From the NCBI GenBank assembly GCA_009739215.1, contig VSJF01000002.1, positions 558,001 through 622,000 of the forward strand: a DNA stretch of 64,000 bases, read 5' to 3'. This document shows, piece by piece, positions 58,962 to 64,000 of the stretch. The position numbers and the translations under genes are program-made. How positions within the stretch are numbered: position 1 is the first letter of the stretch; every line of letters starts with the position of its first letter. Below the pieces are notes generated by a model, which saw only the letters and a list, made by a program, of their open reading frames with translations, was not told the DNA's origin and searched no databases. This DNA is from Floccularia luteovirens. Lineage: Eukaryota; Basidiomycota; Agaricomycetes; Agaricales; Squamanitaceae.

Positions 58962-61328
58962 ATGGGCCTTAGTACCTTGCCTTATGATTTACTGCTCAAT
59001 GTCGCGACTTATCTAGACTTGCGCGATGTACACGCCCTCCACTTGGTGAGCCTTCTTTTTCCCTGACTACGGGTATATATGGCCATAGAATGTCCGAGTC
59101 TCCGAGCCCACAGGGTTCAGCTTCAATACATCATATCATCTCATGGTTCTCGATTTTCGATGAGGCGTCAATGACGGTGCCAGAGATGAACAGTGCTGAA
59201 GACCGCCCAAGAAACACTTCTCCTTGTTGTTGCAGTATATAGCAGCCTATTCTTTGTCTGCTTGGAGAATGATCTGTCTAATCTTGTTTGCTGACACCTT
59301 AACTTTTAGACTTGCAGGGCACTTCACGACTTCTCAACAACTAGACCTGTATATCGAAAACTTGCAAACGACCTCTTACGAAGATGTCGCGCCCTCCCTT
59401 TGAAAGGGTTCCAACGCCTGTCAGATCTTACAACGGAACAACTAATACGATCAGTAAATAAAGCAACCCGTTATGAACTCGCATGGAGAACAAGGGCTCC
59501 CCGTCCTATCACAGCAGAACCCTACTGCGGCATTAATTCGCATTCAAATTACATGGATCTTGCAGGTTCAAGTAGCAAGCGAAACTACAAATGGTACAAA
59601 GTAGTAAGTGCTCCACCTGGAGAAGAAGTGGATTGGCTCTCCCCTATCACATCCAGCTATACCCTTTGCGCCACAAAAAGCGGGAAGGTTGTTTGCTGGG
59701 ATGTTCAATCAGACAGATGCCTTGCTGAATGGAATCCTGGTGAAAGATGGGAACTTTGGAAATGTCGAGTTGAGTTTGAGGAGAGGACAGTGTTCTTTAC
59801 AATGGCAAAAGTTTTATCTGGCTCGTGAGTTCTCATTCATAAATTATTCCTCCCTCACACCCTCTTACTAATGTGATTTCTATAAACAGATATGACGATG
59901 ATAGAGTCATGGAGTTTGTATTAATGAGGTTGACTTTCTTCGATGGTCCATCGGGGGAGAGTTCAAAGGAGGCACCAGTATTCTCACATGTCACCGACTT
60001 CAGAACAACTGGTGTTGTCATGAACGTTTTCCTTTTGGACCCCTCAGAAAGATTGCTGTCAGCTTTCGTATGGGTATCCGGCTCCAATACCATTGGGCTT
60101 TATGCTCTTCCAGATTGGGATAGGTTAGAGTACGTTTTCATTGATACGGGGATAGACTGTGTGAGTATTTTACATGCTCCATTCATAGTCCCAGAATTCA
60201 ACAATTATCCAACAGGCAATGTCATCAAATTGGTCGTGTATACTTTACGACCAGAATATTGTTATTCACTGTGAGGAGAGTGATGCAGCATTTCAACATT
60301 TCTACCCATTGTCGCTGCTTCAAGCATATGCGAAAATTCTTGTGAATAAGCAGGCTACGCCATTTATCTCTGCGCGCGTCCCTCCTGCGAAAACAATAAC
60401 CAAAAAATTCATTTTCCCACTATTATCGGACACAGAGCCTGAATCCCCATCAGACCTCACGTTCTTTGATGCGCCACCACCATTAACTGATGGAATCCCA
60501 ATCCATAATGGCTCCATCGCCATTGTTAGTGCCAATCCTGCCGCAGTAGTGCCAACAGGGGCGGCTGCCAATCACAACCATAACCCTAATCCATTTCCGT
60601 TCCCACCCTGGTATCCTGAAAGTGCACATTTCGTGCGACAATGGTGGCCTAGTCTCCCCAACATTCCCCGTGTCAGCTGTACAGTCGTACTACTTGCAGC
60701 ACATGACCAGATTACACATCGCACGCGATTTGTGTTGGCACAGCACTATTTCAGGGTCCCGCTGAATCATTGCGATTGGGTACGGAGTTCCTCTGCGCGA
60801 GGCATGCCTTCGGATTCTGCGCGTCGACTTGCAAAGGGGAATACAGGGCCCAGTTCACGGCTTGTGCCTGTGAATGTAGACGAAGCGGAGGCTGCACGGG
60901 ATGATGCGCTAATGCACCTATGGTACGTGAGCACGCCGTTTGAGGTGGTGCGTGTATTAGATGTCCCAGAGGAGGAAGACGAGGCGGGGACTCAAGAACG
61001 ACCGCGTCCGTTGGTTGCCGTGGATTTTGGCCATGCTGTGTGGATCGAACATGTGGATACCGAAGAAGACCAACTTCGCTTTGGCGCGTCAGGGATTGTG
61101 GATAATGATGCGAAATGGTTGAGGTTTGTCACCTTCCCACCATTTTCTGAAGATTACGATGCGGACCGGGCAAGGAAACCAGGACTTATGCAAGGCGAAG
61201 TTAGAACCCTCGAAGTGCCAGATGAATTGGATTTAGGGACTGTGGAGACTATCAATATTGATCAGTCCCAGGGAGCTGTGATTCTTTCGGATAAGGATGG
61301 AAGGATATTTATTTTGTGTTATGAGTGA
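58962..61328 (+). CDS. F-box protein with beta-propeller-like region
   Basis: Four exons (58962-59045, 59310-59824, 59890-60160, 60216-61328) close to 660 aa. The F-box is at the extreme N terminus: LPYDLLLNVATYLDLRDVHA, then LTCRALHDFSTTRPVYRKL across intron 1. The body contains WD-like blades: YTLCATKSGKVVCWDVQSDR near 140, LSAFVWVSGSNTIGLYALPD, NWSCILYDQNIVIH, and a last one TINIDQSQGAVILSDKDGRI near the end. This resembles the agaric F-box family in which a degenerate WD40-type propeller follows the F-box. The middle has a Pro/Asn-rich insert (NHNHNPNPFPFPPW). Likely an SCF substrate receptor. Intron 1 is 264 nt, longer than the rest of the gene's introns (55-65 nt). Confidence 0.85.
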
Positions 61329-62464
61329 TGGAGGGTCCTTTAACCTGGCGTTCTTTCTCCCCTTTCAATTTTTGTTTTGTTTTGTATCTAATCGCATTAC
61401 CTACTTACACAAGCTAATGTCTATGATTAAATTGACATTACTACAACTTGCTTCTCTTCTCATATCAATGACATTTGTATTCAACTTACCAATCAATGCA
61501 ATCTATTTTACACTTTTTCAATTAGACCTGTACAGGGTGGGGAGAAGTTTCTTGTGGCTGATATGAAAGGTTTGGATTTGTGTTGCCTTTGTTTCGTATT
61601 CATTTCCGCAGACTTCGTTTTGTGTGCTGAGGTATCGCGGGCTCATTTACTGATAGTATCATTTATAGGGCTGCCCTTGTTTCTCTAAACTTGCAAGTTT
61701 ATTCATCAGTCACACCCTAGACTTTGAGGCAGAGCGCTCGAATACAAAGATCAAAAACATGGACACCGTAGAAACAGATAATCCATATTTGGCTATTAGT
61801 TTGTTGCACATTCGCTTGTCAGGAATTTTAAAATGAACAGGTGACAACATTCAATTCATCATAGCTAAGTAATAACCTTGTGAAAGGTGAACCGGTGACG
61901 TTTTCTTGTATTGTGCAGTGGGAAATATCTACCCGAAGTATGGCAATTGAATACATCCGAAACCGGCAACCTTTTCGGTGATTTCCTTTTAAAACTCCGA
62001 TTATAATATCCAATTGCTCGCGCTGAAAGTAATCTTTTGACAATGTACATAGTCTTTGCAAGAAATACTAACCATATTTTCTTTATTACAACAAGGTAAC
62101 AAGCTCTCGATTTGAGTTAGTTGCACGAGCAAGAGAGGTCTCGAGCCACTACAAGACATCCAGGAGTGGTCGATAATTCAATTCAAAACTCTGCCGAACA
62201 AATCTTATCGTTCCTGACCCTTTCTCATAGATCTTCTTTTCCTCCAAGCATCATGAAGATTCATCCCCGCAACGACATCAAACTAAAACTACAAATCAAG
62301 GAAGTGCATGGGAACCAAACATTCTAAATCTGTCATTTTTGCTTTCCCGCTTTGAGCTGTCCCTAGGATCAGTTTGGAGTCCTTATACACCTTCATTAAC
62401 AGATTTCTCGCAGTTTTTCTTTTCCTTTTCATTGCGTGCTATCTCTTCACTACTCCCATATACA
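61329..62464. other. intergenic
   Basis: About 1.1 kb; 3' flank of the F-box gene and 5' flank of the monooxygenase gene. No feature recognised. Confidence 0.5.
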
Positions 62465-64000
62465 ATGAACTTCCTCTATGCGACTAACTACATCCTTCCA
62501 TGGTTGACAAAGAAATTGTCATATCATTGGAACGAGAAAGTTGCCCCAGAAGAATACAGCGAGGTATATGCGGCTTTATCCTTCATCGTTCTTCGCTTCA
62601 TCTGACATTTTTCGCTTTCTTCTCCTAGCCAATAGAACAAGATGAGAAAGTGGAATATACGCATGCACCACTCTCACTTAACATTGTGATCGTGGGAGGC
62701 GGCGTTGGTGGTTTGGCCACCGCCTACTTGCTAGGACGTGCGGGACACAAAGTCACCGTCCTAGAAGGCGCCACACAGCTCAGCCAAGTCGGTGCTGGGA
62801 TACAAATAACCCCTAACATGTCGCGACTTCTCCTTCGATGGGGCGTCGAGGAACAGCTGCGAAAAGTCGCAGTAGTCCCACAGATGCTCTCGATACGAAG
62901 ATGTATGTCTGATGATTATCCGCTTTGCCGTTTCCCTGATTTCAACCTACAGACGCTACTGGTGAGCTCATCGGATGGAGAGGATGGGGTGATAGCATAG
63001 ACAAGGACCACGGATCACCTTACTTCCACGTACACGTTAGTCGCTTGCATTTTTCTCGCTATCGGCATCGTCTGACCTAAAAATTTCGTGTAGAGAGCGG
63101 ATCTTCATCAAGTTATCCTTGATCTTGCCAAACCGTACATGACCCTCCGTCTCAATAGCAAGGTCACGAGTGTCAACCCTTCAGCGCCTTCAGTAACCCT
63201 GGCTTCTGGGGAAATAATTCATGCAGACGTGATCATTGGCGCTGATGGTGTTCACAGCCAAGTTCGTGAGACCGTCTTCGGCATAGGTGATAGGCCTCTT
63301 CCAACTGGAGATGCGGCGTACAGAGCGACTCTCCCGACGTCCGAAATGATGAAAGACCCTGACTTGAAACAGCTTGTAGACGAAGCAAGCACCAATGCCT
63401 GGTTAGGACCAAATAGACATGTTGTCGGTTACTGCATCGTGTGTATCATCTCCCCTGTTTCCGATGTTGTATTCCGTATTTGACGATTTATCCCCATAGC
63501 GAAACAAAGAAGAGTACAATCTTGTTCTCATCCATCCTTGCAAAGACCACAACGAGACCGTCAGGAACGTCGACCCTGAAACTATGCGTGACGATTTTGT
63601 CGGTTTCGAGCCTCGGTATGTTTAACGAGCTGTTCAAATAATGGGACGCAATCCTGATTGAATGTTTCCTCCTTGAAAAGAGTTCAAAAGCTGTTGGCTT
63701 TGGTGCCATCGCCAATGGTTTGGTCGCTCATAGACAGAGCACCCCTGGAATCATGGGTACACCAAGATGGAAAAGTGTGCCTGCTTGGAGACGCATGTCA
63801 CCCTATGCTTGTGAGCATCACCTAAGGGGTGTAAAATTTCGCATCATTCTCACAAAACCCCATACAGCCCTACCGAGCACAAGGTTCTGCTATGGCTGTG
63901 AGTAACCACTCCCCAAAAGATTATTGAATGAAATGGAGTTGACGGAATTTGCATAGATTGAAGACGCTGCCGTACTTGGAAATTTATTCTCGAGAATTTC
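62465..64000 (+). CDS. FAD-dependent monooxygenase (salicylate hydroxylase-like), 3' end missing
   Basis: Exons 62465-62563, 62629-62902, 62953-63035, 63094-63438, 63500-63615, 63681-63810, 63868-63897 and 63957 onward, open at the window end. Seen: an N-terminal leader of about 50 residues; the FAD-binding Rossmann motif IVIVGGGVGGLATAYLLGRAG (GxGxxG at 56-61); GAGIQITPNMSRLL; the family DG motif in DVIIGADGVHSQVR; and the second FAD motif GDACHPMLPYRAQGSAMA. The family hydroxylates aromatic substrates with NAD(P)H and O2; salicylate hydroxylase is the best-known relative, but the substrate cannot be read from sequence. GDACHP, rather than GDAAHP, is a small deviation. The leader has no clear signal peptide. 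Confidence 0.88.

Overview
The window reads as nuclear DNA of a basidiomycete fungus, most likely an Agaricomycete. Genes are split by many short introns (about 45-70 nt, GT-AG with a few GC-AG). Several genes are F-box or F-box-like proteins with leucine-rich or propeller-like regions, and secreted CFEM, double-psi beta-barrel and GH29 proteins are present. There are no operons, and genes lie on both strands. Exon structures were built by hand from splice sites and reading-frame closure; no database search was run.

Layout. 0-2.7 kb: two paralogous small secreted peptide genes. One encodes a Kex2-type precursor with five 14-residue repeats plus a truncated sixth; the other is a repeat-less 52-aa relative. 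They share a core promoter at the same spacing. 4.2-7.3 kb: a 926-aa Cys-rich, F-box-like protein. 8-12.2 kb: an F-box/LRR protein, a CFEM surface protein and an AhpD/carboxymuconolactone-decarboxylase-like gene with an apparent frameshift. 12.4-12.7 kb: a 58-bp tandem duplication and a foldback element. 14.6-17.8 kb: a 15-exon secreted alpha-L-fucosidase. 18.5-21 kb: a 610-aa protein with repeated SEELLA motifs and five SUMO-consensus sites. 21.8-23.4 kb: an F-box protein.

23.7-38.6 kb and 50.3-54.9 kb: an expanded homogentisate 1,2-dioxygenase family. There are five near-full-length copies (four on the minus strand, one on the plus strand) and pseudogene fragments. Only the copy at 28.4-30.7 kb looks fully intact; each of the other four carries one distinct lesion or splice oddity. 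The right-hand cluster is an inverted, circularly permuted duplicate of the segment 26.65-31.6 kb. All five share a 10-nt microexon. Normally one such enzyme opens the homogentisate ring in phenylalanine/tyrosine catabolism, so an array with mostly decayed members suggests birth-and-death evolution of a duplicated locus.

Between and beyond the arms: an F-box-like LRR protein, a membrane-anchored short-chain-dehydrogenase-like protein, a 2144-aa Bem2-like RhoGAP, an unrecognised basic Ser-rich protein, a small secreted double-psi beta-barrel protein, an F-box/propeller protein, and the 5' part of an FAD-dependent monooxygenase that runs off the right end.
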